Source: Vibrio cyclitrophicus (lineage in GTDB: Bacteria > Pseudomonadota > Gammaproteobacteria > Enterobacterales > Vibrionaceae). From it: 64,000 nt of DNA. Below the pieces are notes generated by a model that saw nothing but the letters and a program-made list of their open reading frames with translations, was not told where the DNA came from and searched no databases. The stretch's first letter is position 1. Each line of letters opens with the position of its first letter. Where the stretch lies: NCBI GenBank assembly GCA_023206055.1, contig CP065366.1, positions 62,001-126,000 of the forward strand, in the 5' to 3' direction. This document shows positions 8,060 through 17,339 of this stretch, one piece after another. The translations under genes were made by a program, and so were the position numbers.

Positions 8060-9901
8060 ATGCCAATCTATCGTTCAGCAACGACTACCCACGGACGCAA
8101 CATGGCTGGTGCGCGCGCTTTATGGCGTGCAACTGGCGTTAAAGATGATGACTTCGGTAAGCCAATCATCGCGGTTGTAAACTCTTTCACTCAATTCGTA
8201 CCAGGCCACGTTCACCTTAAAGATATGGGCCAACTGGTTGCGGGTGAAATCGAGAAAGCGGGCGGTATCGCTAAAGAATTCAACACCATCGCAGTGGATG
8301 ATGGTATCGCAATGGGTCACGGCGGCATGCTGTACTCACTGCCATCACGTGAGCTGATCGCAGACTCAGTAGAGTACATGGTGAATGCGCACTGTGCAGA
8401 TGCGATGGTGTGTATCTCTAACTGTGACAAAATCACTCCGGGAATGATGATGGCTGCAATGCGCCTTAACATCCCAGTGATATTTGTATCAGGTGGCCCT
8501 ATGGAAGCGGGTAAAACCAAGCTTTCGGATCAGATCATCAAGCTAGACCTTGTTGACGCAATGATTCAAGGTGCCGATCCAACGATTTCAGATGAGCAAA
8601 GTGAGCAAGTAGAGCGTTCTGCATGTCCAACATGTGGTTCATGCTCAGGCATGTTCACGGCTAACTCAATGAACTGTCTAACTGAAGCGCTTGGCCTATC
8701 TCAGCCTGGTAACGGTTCTATGCTAGCAACCCACGCTGACCGTGAAGAGCTATTTATCAATGCTGGTAAGCGCATCGTTGACCTAACTAAGCGTTACTAC
8801 GAGCAAGACGACGAATCAGCACTGCCACGCAACATTGCTAACCGTGCAGCCTTTGATAATGCAATGGCGCTAGATATCGCGATGGGTGGTTCAAGTAACA
8901 CAGTACTTCACCTTTTAGCGGCAGCTCAAGAAGGTGAGATTGATTTTGATATGGGCGATATCGACGAGATGTCTCGCCGCGTTCCACACCTATGTAAGGT
9001 TGCGCCTTCAACACCTAAATACCACATGGAAGACGTTCACCGCGCTGGTGGTGTAATGGCTATCCTTGGTGAACTAGATCGTGCAGGCCTACTGAACAAC
9101 CAGACTCGCACCGTTCTTGGTCTAAGCATGCAAGAGCAGCTAGCTCAATACGACATCATGCAGACAGAAGACGAAGCGGTACTTAAGTTCTTCCGCGCAG
9201 GCCCTGCTGGTATCCGTACCACCAAAGCCTTCTCACAAGATTGCCGTTGGGATCGTCTTGATGATGACCGCGTCGATGGTTGTATTCGTACCAAAGAGAA
9301 TGCCTTCAGCCAAGAAGGTGGCCTAGCGGTACTTTCAGGTAACATCGCGGTTGATGGTTGTATCGTTAAGACCGCGGGTGTTGATGAAGAAAACCTGAAG
9401 TTCCAAGGCCCTGCAATCGTATTCGAAAGCCAAGACACAGCAGTAGACGGTATCTTAGCGGGTAAAGTAAAAGCAGGCGAAGTGGTTGTTATTCGTTACG
9501 AAGGTCCTAAAGGTGGTCCGGGCATGCAAGAAATGCTCTACCCAACTACTTACCTAAAATCTATGGGTTTAGGTAAGTCTTGTGCTCTTCTAACTGACGG
9601 ACGTTTCTCTGGTGGTACATCAGGTCTATCTATCGGTCACGCTTCTCCAGAAGCAGCAAGTGGCGGTGTGATTGGTCTAGTGAACACGGGCGATATTATC
9701 ACTATCGACATCCCTAGCCGCTCAATCACACTTGATGTGCCAGAAGCAGAGCTTGAAGCACGTCGCGTTAAACAAGATGCACTAGGCTGGAAACCAGAAA
9801 ACCGTCAGCGTGAAGTGTCTTTCGCACTGAAAGCTTACGCAAGCATGGCGACCAGTGCCGACAAAGGCGCAGTGCGTGATAAGTCTAAGCTTGAGGGATA
9901 A
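8060..9901 (+). CDS. ilvD: Dihydroxy-acid dehydratase
   Basis: A 613-residue Fe-S enzyme that dehydrates 2,3-dihydroxy-isovalerate and 2,3-dihydroxy-3-methylvalerate to the keto acids used by IlvE. Cluster cysteines are visible in CISNCDKITPGMM (near residues 119-123) and ACPTCGSCSGMF (near 192-200); GRFSGGTSGLSIGHASPEAA is the C-terminal signature. Oxygen lability is a family property. Its stop and the ilvA start are two bases apart. Confidence 0.97.
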   Translation: MPIYRSATTTHGRNMAGARALWRATGVKDDDFGKPIIAVVNSFTQFVPGHVHLKDMGQLVAGEIEKAGGIAKEFNTIAVDDGIAMGHGGMLYSLPSRELIADSVEYMVNAHCADAMVCISNCDKITPGMMMAAMRLNIPVIFVSGGPMEAGKTKLSDQIIKLDLVDAMIQGADPTISDEQSEQVERSACPTCGSCSGMFTANSMNCLTEALGLSQPGNGSMLATHADREELFINAGKRIVDLTKRYYEQDDESALPRNIANRAAFDNAMALDIAMGGSSNTVLHLLAAAQEGEIDFDMGDIDEMSRRVPHLCKVAPSTPKYHMEDVHRAGGVMAILGELDRAGLLNNQTRTVLGLSMQEQLAQYDIMQTEDEAVLKFFRAGPAGIRTTKAFSQDCRWDRLDDDRVDGCIRTKENAFSQEGGLAVLSGNIAVDGCIVKTAGVDEENLKFQGPAIVFESQDTAVDGILAGKVKAGEVVVIRYEGPKGGPGMQEMLYPTTYLKSMGLGKSCALLTDGRFSGGTSGLSIGHASPEAASGGVIGLVNTGDIITIDIPSRSITLDVPEAELEARRVKQDALGWKPENRQREVSFALKAYASMATSADKGAVRDKSKLEG

Positions 9902-9903
9902 CT

Positions 9904-11448
9904 ATGAGTGATGACACCTCCAGTCCCAAAAAACAAAGTGGCGCAGATTATCTGCGCCAGATCCTGAGAGCGCCAGTTTACGAAGCGGCAATCGTAACAC
10001 CTCTACAGGATATGCCGCGTTTAAGCGCGCGCATTGGTAATCAGGTTCAACTTAAACGAGAAGACCGTCAGCCGGTGCACTCGTTCAAGCTACGCGGTGC
10101 CTACAACATGGTTTCAAACCTTTCTGAACAACAGAAAGCAGTCGGTGTTATCACAGCATCAGCAGGGAACCACGCACAAGGTATGGCGTTATCTGGCTCT
10201 AAATTGGGTATTCAAACCACAATCGTGATGCCAAAAACCACACCAGACATCAAGGTTGATGCGGTACGTGGATTTGGCGGTAACGTTGTTTTGCACGGCA
10301 GCAACTTTGATGAAGCCAAGGCAGAAGCCGAGCGTCTTTCTGCTGAACATGGCTACACCTTTGTGCCTCCTTTCGATCACCCATTGGTGATTGCTGGGCA
10401 AGGTACGATGGGTATGGAGATGCTGCAGCAAAACGGCCACATGGATTATATCTTTGTGCCTGTTGGTGGCGGTGGCTTAGCTGCGGGTGTTGCTGTGTTA
10501 GTAAAACAGCTCATGCCTGAGATTAAAGTCATTGCAGTAGAACCAGAAGATTCGTCTTGCTTAAAAGCGGCTCTCGATGCTGGTGAACCTGTGGTACTGG
10601 ATCAGGTCAGCATGTTTGCTGATGGTGTTGCGGTTAAACGCATTGGTGAAGAGACATTCCGTCTTTGCCAACAGTATATTGACGGCCACATTGCAGTCTC
10701 TAGCGATGAGATCTGCTCAGCGGTAAAAGATATCTTTGAAGACACTCGTGCGATTGCCGAGCCCTCAGGAGCGCTTGCTCTAGCTGGCTTGAAAAAGTTT
10801 GCTGAGCAGAACCAACTGCAAGACAAGCAACTGGCGACGGTACTGTCTGGTGCTAACACTAACTTCCACGGTCTGCGTTATGTCTCTGAACGTTGTGAGC
10901 TAGGTGAGAAGCGAGAGGGTCTACTTGCGGTGACGATTCCAGAGCGACAAGGGGCATTCCTAGAGTTCTGTAATATTATTGGTGGTCGAGCGGTGACTGA
11001 GTTTAACTACCGCCACAACGACGAAAGCCTAGCGAATATCTTCGTTGGTGTACGTCTGCAAGGTGGACAAGAAGAACTCGAGCACATCATCAATGACCTG
11101 CGCGATGGTGGCTACCCTGTTGTCGATCTCTCTGATGATGAGATGGCAAAACTGCATATTCGCTACATGATTGGCGGTAAACCATCGAAACCGCTAAAAG
11201 AGCGACTATACAGCTTTGAGTTCCCAGAATACCCAGGTGCATTGATTAAATTCCTTGATACCTTAGGTACCCACTGGAATATCAGCTTGTTCAACTATCG
11301 TAATCACGGTGCCGACTACGGCCGAGTATTGTGTGGCTTTGAGCTTGATGATGATGATTTGGCTCAGTTCTCAACACACCTTCGAGAGCTTGGCTATCAG
11401 TGTAAAGATGAAACCGATAACCCTTCCTACAAGTTCTTCTTATCTTAA
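9904..11448 (+). CDS. ilvA: Biosynthetic threonine deaminase
   Basis: A 514-residue PLP enzyme that converts threonine to 2-ketobutyrate, the entry step to isoleucine. PLP Lys62 lies in HSFKLRGAYNM; the glycine-rich phosphate loop is PVGGGGLAAG. The C-terminal third (about 325-514) holds two ACT-like regulatory domains, which in this family bind Ile (inhibitor) and Val (activator). The length matches the biosynthetic, not the short catabolic, type. It is the last gene of ilvGMEDA. Confidence 0.97.
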   Translation: MSDDTSSPKKQSGADYLRQILRAPVYEAAIVTPLQDMPRLSARIGNQVQLKREDRQPVHSFKLRGAYNMVSNLSEQQKAVGVITASAGNHAQGMALSGSKLGIQTTIVMPKTTPDIKVDAVRGFGGNVVLHGSNFDEAKAEAERLSAEHGYTFVPPFDHPLVIAGQGTMGMEMLQQNGHMDYIFVPVGGGGLAAGVAVLVKQLMPEIKVIAVEPEDSSCLKAALDAGEPVVLDQVSMFADGVAVKRIGEETFRLCQQYIDGHIAVSSDEICSAVKDIFEDTRAIAEPSGALALAGLKKFAEQNQLQDKQLATVLSGANTNFHGLRYVSERCELGEKREGLLAVTIPERQGAFLEFCNIIGGRAVTEFNYRHNDESLANIFVGVRLQGGQEELEHIINDLRDGGYPVVDLSDDEMAKLHIRYMIGGKPSKPLKERLYSFEFPEYPGALIKFLDTLGTHWNISLFNYRNHGADYGRVLCGFELDDDDLAQFSTHLRELGYQCKDETDNPSYKFFLS

Positions 11449-11465
11449 GAGTTAACGAGCGAATC

Positions 11466-11497
11466 AAAAAAGAGCGAGTATTTACTCGCTCTTTTTA
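11466..11497 (+). terminator. Terminator between ilvA and punR
   Basis: GAGCGAG-TATTTA-CTCGCTC with A-run and T-run on the two sides, so it can act in both directions for the convergent ilvA and punR. The stem is nearly identical to the terminator at 13858-13886. Confidence 0.87.
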
Positions 11498-11548
11498 TTG
11501 ATGCTGATTCAGATCAAGCTTGAAAAGGATCCTCTTACAAAGAGATCA

Positions 11549-12463
11549 TTAGATCGCCTTGCGATGATCCAACCAATCTTGGTGAAGTTGCTCGCTCGAT
11601 CCTAGGTACTTCACCATCCATTCGATCAATTTATGATTATCGTCTTTTCGCCATACCAAACAACAATGACTCTGCGGGCTCGGTTCAGGCAATATTTTCT
11701 CCACCAGCAGGCCTTGTTCGATAATTGGCGCGGCAATGTGCCTTGGCATATAACCCACCCCTACTCCATTTTTAAGACATTCAATCGCGCTATACCAATT
11801 AGGTAACAACAGGCGTCTTTGACTTGAGTAGTGGCCTGTGTGTCGCTTAGGCAGTACGCTAGAGGTATCGTCCAAACATATTGCTGGGTATTGGCTAACA
11901 AACTCTTCATTGAGGTTTTGCTCTCGCACACACGGGTGGCTTGGCGACATCACAAACGCCCAATCCAGGCGTCCCATGTCTTTAACCTCAAAGTCGCCAC
12001 CGACCGGAATCGCCGAGGTTGCACCAATCACAATATCCGCTCGGCCCTGTGCAATCGCTTCCCAAGAGCCATTAAACACCTCCATGTTGATCTGAAGCTC
12101 TGCAAACTCAAAGGTTTGGTAGAACTCTTCAATCATCGGCTTCATCTTGTCGAGCTTAACCACGTTATCGAGCGTTAGGCGCAAGGTTTTCTTCCAGCCA
12201 CGCGCCGCTCGACGAGTCTGGGCACTGACCTCTTCCATCTGTCTTAGTAACGCACGTGCCTCTTCAATGAACAATTCACCTGCCGGTGTCAGCTCTACTT
12301 TTCTTGGTAAACGTCTGAAAAGTAGAACATCCAGTTCTTGCTCAACCTGCCTAACACCGTAGCTGATCGCTGATGGTACTTTGTGCAATTGTTCTGCAGC
12401 CGCAGTAAAACTGCCTAAGCGAGCAACCGTATCGAGCATTTCTAAAGAGGATTTAGAGAACAT
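11549..12463 (-). CDS. punR: LysR-type regulator PunR (YdhB)
   Basis: A 304-residue LysR-family transcription factor. The N-terminal winged HTH (about 1-60: SLEMLDTVARLGSFTAAAEQLHKVPSAISYGVRQVEQEL) is followed by the effector domain. The segments VPSAISYGVRQ, MEVFNGSWEAIAQGRADIVIGATSAIPVGG and LVWRKDD match E. coli YdhB/PunR closely, which activates the purine nucleoside exporter/importer gene punC. It is divergent from punC with a 163-base shared control region, the arrangement of E. coli ydhB-ydhC, which supports the call. Confidence 0.85.
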   Translation of the reverse strand: MFSKSSLEMLDTVARLGSFTAAAEQLHKVPSAISYGVRQVEQELDVLLFRRLPRKVELTPAGELFIEEARALLRQMEEVSAQTRRAARGWKKTLRLTLDNVVKLDKMKPMIEEFYQTFEFAELQINMEVFNGSWEAIAQGRADIVIGATSAIPVGGDFEVKDMGRLDWAFVMSPSHPCVREQNLNEEFVSQYPAICLDDTSSVLPKRHTGHYSSQRRLLLPNWYSAIECLKNGVGVGYMPRHIAAPIIEQGLLVEKILPEPSPQSHCCLVWRKDDNHKLIEWMVKYLGSSEQLHQDWLDHRKAI

Positions 12464-12626
12464 AAGCCTTCAAATTTTTTGATTGATAACTACATATTTT
12501 AGCGTTTTATTTTATCAGGTCTAAAAAATAGAATGTCAGCATAAATAAACAGGGGCTTTCACTTCTGTATATCAAACAATTTTTTTGATGATAAAAACAT
12601 CACTACCTTTAGCTTAATGGCATCTT

Positions 12627-13838
12627 ATGAATATTTCTAAATTTCAATTGGTCTATCTTGCAGTTCTTTCAATGCTTGGCTTTATTGCGACTGATATGTA
12701 CCTTCCAGCGTTTAAAGCAATGGAAGTCGACTTTGCAACCGGACCAGAGCAGATCGCGCTGTCTCTAACCGTATTCCTTGGCGGTATGGCATTGGGTCAA
12801 CTTCTTTGGGGTCTGGCGAGTGACAAGTATGGTCACCGTAATACGCTGGCGGTTGGTCTTGTTATCTTTACTGCAGCGTCATTCGGCTTAGCATTCAGCA
12901 CCGAGGTATGGCACCTACTGACACTACGATTCATTCAAGCGATAGGTGTATGTGCTCCAGCGGTAATCTGGCAAGCAATGGTTATCAAGCGTTACTCACA
13001 AAGCAGTAGCCAGCAAATTTTTGCAACCATCATGCCTTTGGTTGCGCTATCTCCAGCACTAGCACCTCAGCTAGGTGTGTTGCTAGCAGACAGTTTTGGT
13101 TGGCACAGTATATTTATCACATTGACCCTAATGGGCGCATTGTTGATCGCAACTACCATGGCTCAACCAAAAGAAGCGCCAGAAGTAAAACAAACATCGA
13201 TCAAAACCGACATCAAAGCACTGCTTCATTCAAAGCCATACATGGGCAACGTATTGATGTTTGCATCGGCGTCAGCTGCGTTCTTCGCTTATCTAACCGG
13301 TATGCCAGAGATCATGGCTCAACTAGGTTATGAAGCAAAAGATATAGGCCTTAGCTTCATTCCACAGACAATTGCATTCATGGCTGGTGGTTATTTCGGT
13401 AAGCAAGCAGTGAAGAAGTACGGTGATGGTGTGGTACTAAGAAACCTTATCGGCTTGTTCAGCGTAGCGGCGATGCTTATCTTTATCGCATCACAGTGGG
13501 AACTGACATCAATCTGGCCTCTACTAGCACCTTTCTGTTTGATTGCTGTAGCAAATGGCGCACTTTACCCAATCGTAGTAAACCGTGCTCTATCAAGCGC
13601 GAAACAGAGCCCTGCAACAGCTGCTGGTCTACAAAACAGCCTGCAAATCAGTATCAGTGGCTTATCAAGTGCATTGGTAGCTGCAATGGCTAGCCAAGCA
13701 CTGAGTGCAACAGGCATCGCAGTGGTAATTTGTTTAGGCGCATTGTGGGTGGGCTACATTATTTCTAACAAAGAGCTATCTGAACACTTCGCAACACCAG
13801 ATAACTCTCGAGTAGTAGCAGACGAGAAACAAGACTAG
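12627..13838 (+). CDS. punC: MFS transporter PunC (YdhC, Bcr/CflA family)
   Basis: A 403-residue inner-membrane transporter with about 12 membrane segments. The DHA1 motif near the first loop reads LLWGLASDKYGHRN. Segments GFIATDMYLPAF, RFIQAIGVCAPAVIWQA, IMPLVALSPALAPQLG and FCLIAVANGALYPIVV are shared with E. coli YdhC/PunC, linked to purine nucleoside transport; such proteins are often annotated as multidrug efflux pumps. Divergent punR is the probable regulator. The substrate is inferred by orthology only. Confidence 0.83.
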   Translation: MNISKFQLVYLAVLSMLGFIATDMYLPAFKAMEVDFATGPEQIALSLTVFLGGMALGQLLWGLASDKYGHRNTLAVGLVIFTAASFGLAFSTEVWHLLTLRFIQAIGVCAPAVIWQAMVIKRYSQSSSQQIFATIMPLVALSPALAPQLGVLLADSFGWHSIFITLTLMGALLIATTMAQPKEAPEVKQTSIKTDIKALLHSKPYMGNVLMFASASAAFFAYLTGMPEIMAQLGYEAKDIGLSFIPQTIAFMAGGYFGKQAVKKYGDGVVLRNLIGLFSVAAMLIFIASQWELTSIWPLLAPFCLIAVANGALYPIVVNRALSSAKQSPATAAGLQNSLQISISGLSSALVAAMASQALSATGIAVVICLGALWVGYIISNKELSEHFATPDNSRVVADEKQD

Positions 13839-13857
13839 TTCCTCATTTAACGGAAAC

Positions 13858-13886
13858 AAAAAAGAGCGAGATTACTCGCTCTTTTT
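13858..13886 (+). terminator. Terminator between punC and glmU
   Basis: GAGCGAG-ATTA-CTCGCTC (stem 13864-13881) flanked by A-run and T-run, suited to both convergent genes. It duplicates the stem at 11466-11497. Confidence 0.87.
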
Positions 13887-13916
13887 CATATCTAGATAAT
13901 CATGTTTATTACGAGA

Positions 13917-15278
13917 CTATTTTTTCTTAACCGGACGTTGCCAGTTCGCGATCTTGCGCTCTTTAGCTCGGCTGATAACTAATTCATTTTCAGCAACATC
14001 ACGAGTTACTGTAGAGCCAGCACCAACGGTAGCGCCGTTACCAATAGTAACGGGAGCGATTAGTTGGCTATCTGAACCAACGAATACGTCGTCGCCAATG
14101 ATGGTCTTAAACTTGTTCGCACCGTCATAGTTACAAGTAATTGCACCCGCACCTACGTTTACACGCTGACCAATTTCAGCATCGCCTAGGTACGTTAAGT
14201 GGTTCGCTTTAGAACCTTCACCAAGGCGAGTGTTCTTCACTTCTACAAAGTTACCAACGTGCGAGTTATTACGCATGTCAGCACCAGGGCGTAGACGAGT
14301 GAAAGGACCAACCGTACAGTCTTCACCGACCGTTGCACCTTCAATTACGCTGTATGGACGAACGATGGTGTTGTCATCAATCTCACAGTCTTTCAATACA
14401 CAACCCGTACCGATAACCACGTTGTCGCCGATACTTACGCTGCCTTCGATGATAACGTTAGTATCAATCTCAACATCCATACCGCACTGCAGTTCACCAC
14501 GCAAATCGAAACGGCTTGGGTCGCGTAACATTACGCCTTGCTTCAATAGCTTATCAGCCTGCTCAGCTTGGTAAGCGCGCTCTAAACGAGCCAGTTGAGA
14601 GCGGTCGTTCACGCCTTCCACTTCAATAGGGCTTACCGGGTGTACTGCTTCAACGGCACGACCTTCATCGTGAGCTGCAGCAATAACGTCAGTCAGGTAG
14701 TATTCACCTTGTGCGTTATCGTTGCTTAGGCCTGACAACCAACGTTTCAGATCGCCACCAGTAGCAACCATAACGCCAGTATTGATCTCTTTGATAAGCT
14801 TCTGCTCATCCGTAGCGTCTTTCTGCTCAACGATAGCCACAACAGGTCCATTACGACGAATAATGCGACCGTATCCCATTGGGTTGTCTAGCACGACCGT
14901 AAGTAGCGCGATACCACCGTTTGGTTGAGCGTCTAATAGGTTTTCAATGGTTTCAGGTGAAATCAGTGGAACATCACCGTATAGCACCAATACTTTTTCA
15001 TCATCAGCGAAATGTGCAGATGCTTGATCCACAGCGTGGCCTGTACCCAGCTGCTCAGCTTGCAGTGCCCAATTTACAGATTCTTCAGCTAGAGTAGCCT
15101 TCATCTGATCACCACCGTGGCCGTAAACCAGGTTGATATTTTGAGCGCCTAAACCATTACATGTATCGATAACATGCTTCACCATTGGCTTACCTGCAAG
15201 CGTATGCAGAACCTTTGGTGTGTTTGAATACATGCGAGTGCCTTTGCCCGCCGCGAGAATTACCGCGCTAAACTTCAT
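13917..15278 (-). CDS. glmU: Bifunctional GlcNAc-1-P uridyltransferase / GlcN-1-P acetyltransferase
   Basis: A 453-residue cytoplasmic enzyme that makes UDP-GlcNAc for peptidoglycan and LPS. The N-terminal nucleotidyltransferase carries LAAGKGTRMYS (about residues 8-18). The C-terminal left-handed beta-helix shows hexapeptide repeats (IEGSVSIGDNVVIGTGCVL..., ITCNYDGANKFKTIIGDD). The start at 15278 (MKFSAVILAAG) fits the 456-residue E. coli protein; an upstream open extension to 15350 lacks family similarity. It lies just after the atp operon, as in E. coli, but behind its own terminated gap. Confidence 0.97.
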   Translation of the reverse strand: MKFSAVILAAGKGTRMYSNTPKVLHTLAGKPMVKHVIDTCNGLGAQNINLVYGHGGDQMKATLAEESVNWALQAEQLGTGHAVDQASAHFADDEKVLVLYGDVPLISPETIENLLDAQPNGGIALLTVVLDNPMGYGRIIRRNGPVVAIVEQKDATDEQKLIKEINTGVMVATGGDLKRWLSGLSNDNAQGEYYLTDVIAAAHDEGRAVEAVHPVSPIEVEGVNDRSQLARLERAYQAEQADKLLKQGVMLRDPSRFDLRGELQCGMDVEIDTNVIIEGSVSIGDNVVIGTGCVLKDCEIDDNTIVRPYSVIEGATVGEDCTVGPFTRLRPGADMRNNSHVGNFVEVKNTRLGEGSKANHLTYLGDAEIGQRVNVGAGAITCNYDGANKFKTIIGDDVFVGSDSQLIAPVTIGNGATVGAGSTVTRDVAENELVISRAKERKIANWQRPVKKK

Positions 15279-15407
15279 TGTAAACCTATCCAACGTTATT
15301 TTTATTAAGCCGATATTGTAACCGTTTTTGGCCAAAAAATTAAATAGCAATAACCATTTAACCAGTAGTGATACGTAAAAGAGGCATTTTTGAGAATCTA
15401 AAAATGC

Positions 15408-15433
15408 AAAAAGGCGACCCTTAGGTCGCCTTT
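15408..15433 (-). terminator. Terminator of the atp operon
   Basis: AAAGGCGACC-CTTA-GGTCGCCTTT; read on the minus strand it is followed by TTTTTGC. It lies 28 bases after the atpC stop. A second AT-rich inverted repeat, GCATTTTT...AAAAATGC (15384-15407), abuts it. Confidence 0.88.
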
Positions 15434-15460
15434 ATCTCAGAGTCTATAATCTTAAAAAGA

Positions 15461-15883
15461 TTAACGACGCTGTTTTGTCAGTTCGATAACTCGTAACTGA
15501 GCAATGGCTTTAGCCAGTTCACCGGCCGCTTGTGCGAAGTCTATGTCGCCATGCTGATTTTGGATATTCTCCACAGCCTTGCGTTTAGCTTCTTCCGCCT
15601 TTGCTGCGTCTAGCTCTTCACCACGGATAGCTGTATCAGCCAGTACAGTCGCTGTACCAGGCTGAACTTCTACCATACCACCAGAAACATAAATAATTTC
15701 TTCGTGGCCGTGCTGCTTAACAATACGCACCATACCAGGCTTGATAGCGGTCAGCAGTGGAGTATGACCATGGAAAATACCAAGCTCACCCTCACTACCG
15801 GTCACCTGAAACGTCTCAACAAGGCCTGAGAAAATTTGTTTCTCTGCGCTTACAACGTCTAGGTGAAAGGTTATTGCTGCCAT
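15461..15883 (-). CDS. atpC: F1Fo ATP synthase epsilon subunit
   Basis: A 140-residue subunit of the F1 central stalk, which couples rotation and inhibits ATP hydrolysis. The N-terminal beta-sandwich (FHLDVVSAEKQIFSG...GELGIFHGHTPLLTAIKPG) and the C-terminal helical hairpin (ELDAAKAEEAKRKAVENIQ) are both complete. Last gene of atpIBEFHAGDC, 18 bases after atpD, with GGAGGCG as ribosome site. Confidence 0.96.
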   Translation of the reverse strand: MAAITFHLDVVSAEKQIFSGLVETFQVTGSEGELGIFHGHTPLLTAIKPGMVRIVKQHGHEEIIYVSGGMVEVQPGTATVLADTAIRGEELDAAKAEEAKRKAVENIQNQHGDIDFAQAAGELAKAIAQLRVIELTKQRR

Positions 15884-15901
15884 ATCGCCTCCTAGTTAGC
15901 C

Positions 15902-17305
15902 TTATAGCTTCTTAGCATTCTCGATAGCTTCGTCAATTGCACCACAGTACATGAACGCTTGCTCTGGAATGTCATCGTATTCACCAGATAGAAGACCTTG
16001 GAAGCCACGTAGAGTCTCTTTAAGAGGTACGTAAACGCCTGGGTCACCTGTAAATACTTCCGCTACGTGGTAAGGCTGAGTTAGGAACTTCTCAATCTTA
16101 CGAGCACGAGATACAACTTGCTTATCTTCTTCAGATAGCTCGTCCATACCTAGGATAGCAATGATATCTTTCAGCTCTTTATAGCGCTGAAGAGTAGACT
16201 GAACGCCACGAGCGATGTCGTAGTGCTCTTGTCCAACTACCAATGGATCCAGTTGACGTGAAGTAGAATCTAGCGGGTCGATCGCTGGGTATAGACCCAT
16301 AGATGCGATATTACGGTTAAGTACAACCGTTGCATCCAAGTGAGCGAACGTTGTTGCTGGAGACGGGTCAGTCAAGTCATCCGCAGGTACATATACCGCC
16401 TGTACAGACGTGATAGAACCAGCTTTAGTTGACGTGATACGCTCTTGTAGAACACCCATTTCTTCAGCTAGTGTAGGTTGGTAACCTACTGCAGAAGGCA
16501 TACGACCTAGAAGTGCTGATACTTCAGTACCTGCTAGTGTGTAACGGTAGATGTTATCAACGAACAGTAGAACGTCACGACCTTCGTCACGGAAGCGCTC
16601 TGCCATTGTTAGACCAGTCAGTGCAACACGTAGACGGTTACCTGGTGGCTCGTTCATCTGACCGTAAACCATCGCTACTTTTGATTCTTCAGGTTTTTCG
16701 ATGTTTACAACACCTGCTTCCTGCATTTCAAAGTAGAAATCGTTACCTTCACGAGTACGCTCACCTACACCTGCAAATACAGATAGGCCTGAGTGTTGAA
16801 GTGCGATGTTGTTGATAAGTTCCATCATGTTAACGGTCTTACCTACACCAGCACCACCGAATAGACCGATTTTACCACCCTTAGCGAATGGACAAATCAA
16901 GTCGATTACTTTAACACCAGTTTCTAGAAGAGCTGTCTCGTTAGACTGCTCTTCGTAGCTTGGAGCTTCACGGTGAATGGCGTAATGCTCTTCAGCACCA
17001 ATCTCGCCACACTCATCAATCGCGTCACCTAGGACATTCATGATACGACCCAATGTCTTAATACCCACTGGTACTGAGATTGGAGCGCCAGTATTTTCAA
17101 CTGTCAAACCACGACGTAAACCATCAGAGCTACCCATTACGATTGCGCGAACTACGCCACCGCCAAGTTGTTGCTGAACTTCAAGAACTAGACGCTCTTT
17201 CACTTCATTAACATTCAGAGCATCGTATACACGAGGTACTTCGCCCTGTGGGAACTCTACGTCGACTACCGCACCGATGATCTGTACGATCTTACCTGTA
17301 GCCAT
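15902..17305 (-). CDS. atpD: F1Fo ATP synthase beta subunit
   Basis: A 467-residue catalytic subunit of F1. The P-loop GGAGVGKT and the GERTREGNDFYFEM catalytic-Glu region are intact, as is the DDLTDPSPATTFAHLD signature. Length matches the family. It follows atpG by 34 bases, preceded by AGAGGATTAACG. Confidence 0.98.
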   Translation of the reverse strand: MATGKIVQIIGAVVDVEFPQGEVPRVYDALNVNEVKERLVLEVQQQLGGGVVRAIVMGSSDGLRRGLTVENTGAPISVPVGIKTLGRIMNVLGDAIDECGEIGAEEHYAIHREAPSYEEQSNETALLETGVKVIDLICPFAKGGKIGLFGGAGVGKTVNMMELINNIALQHSGLSVFAGVGERTREGNDFYFEMQEAGVVNIEKPEESKVAMVYGQMNEPPGNRLRVALTGLTMAERFRDEGRDVLLFVDNIYRYTLAGTEVSALLGRMPSAVGYQPTLAEEMGVLQERITSTKAGSITSVQAVYVPADDLTDPSPATTFAHLDATVVLNRNIASMGLYPAIDPLDSTSRQLDPLVVGQEHYDIARGVQSTLQRYKELKDIIAILGMDELSEEDKQVVSRARKIEKFLTQPYHVAEVFTGDPGVYVPLKETLRGFQGLLSGEYDDIPEQAFMYCGAIDEAIENAKKL

Positions 17306-17339
17306 CGTTAATCCTCTAACTATTTAGTTTTACCTAAGC

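Noticed and set aside
12464..12626. Purine riboswitch or clear PunR operator between punR and punC
   Set aside because: The 163-base gap is AT-rich with partial TATCAA/TTGATA repeats, but no aptamer core and no convincing symmetric operator.
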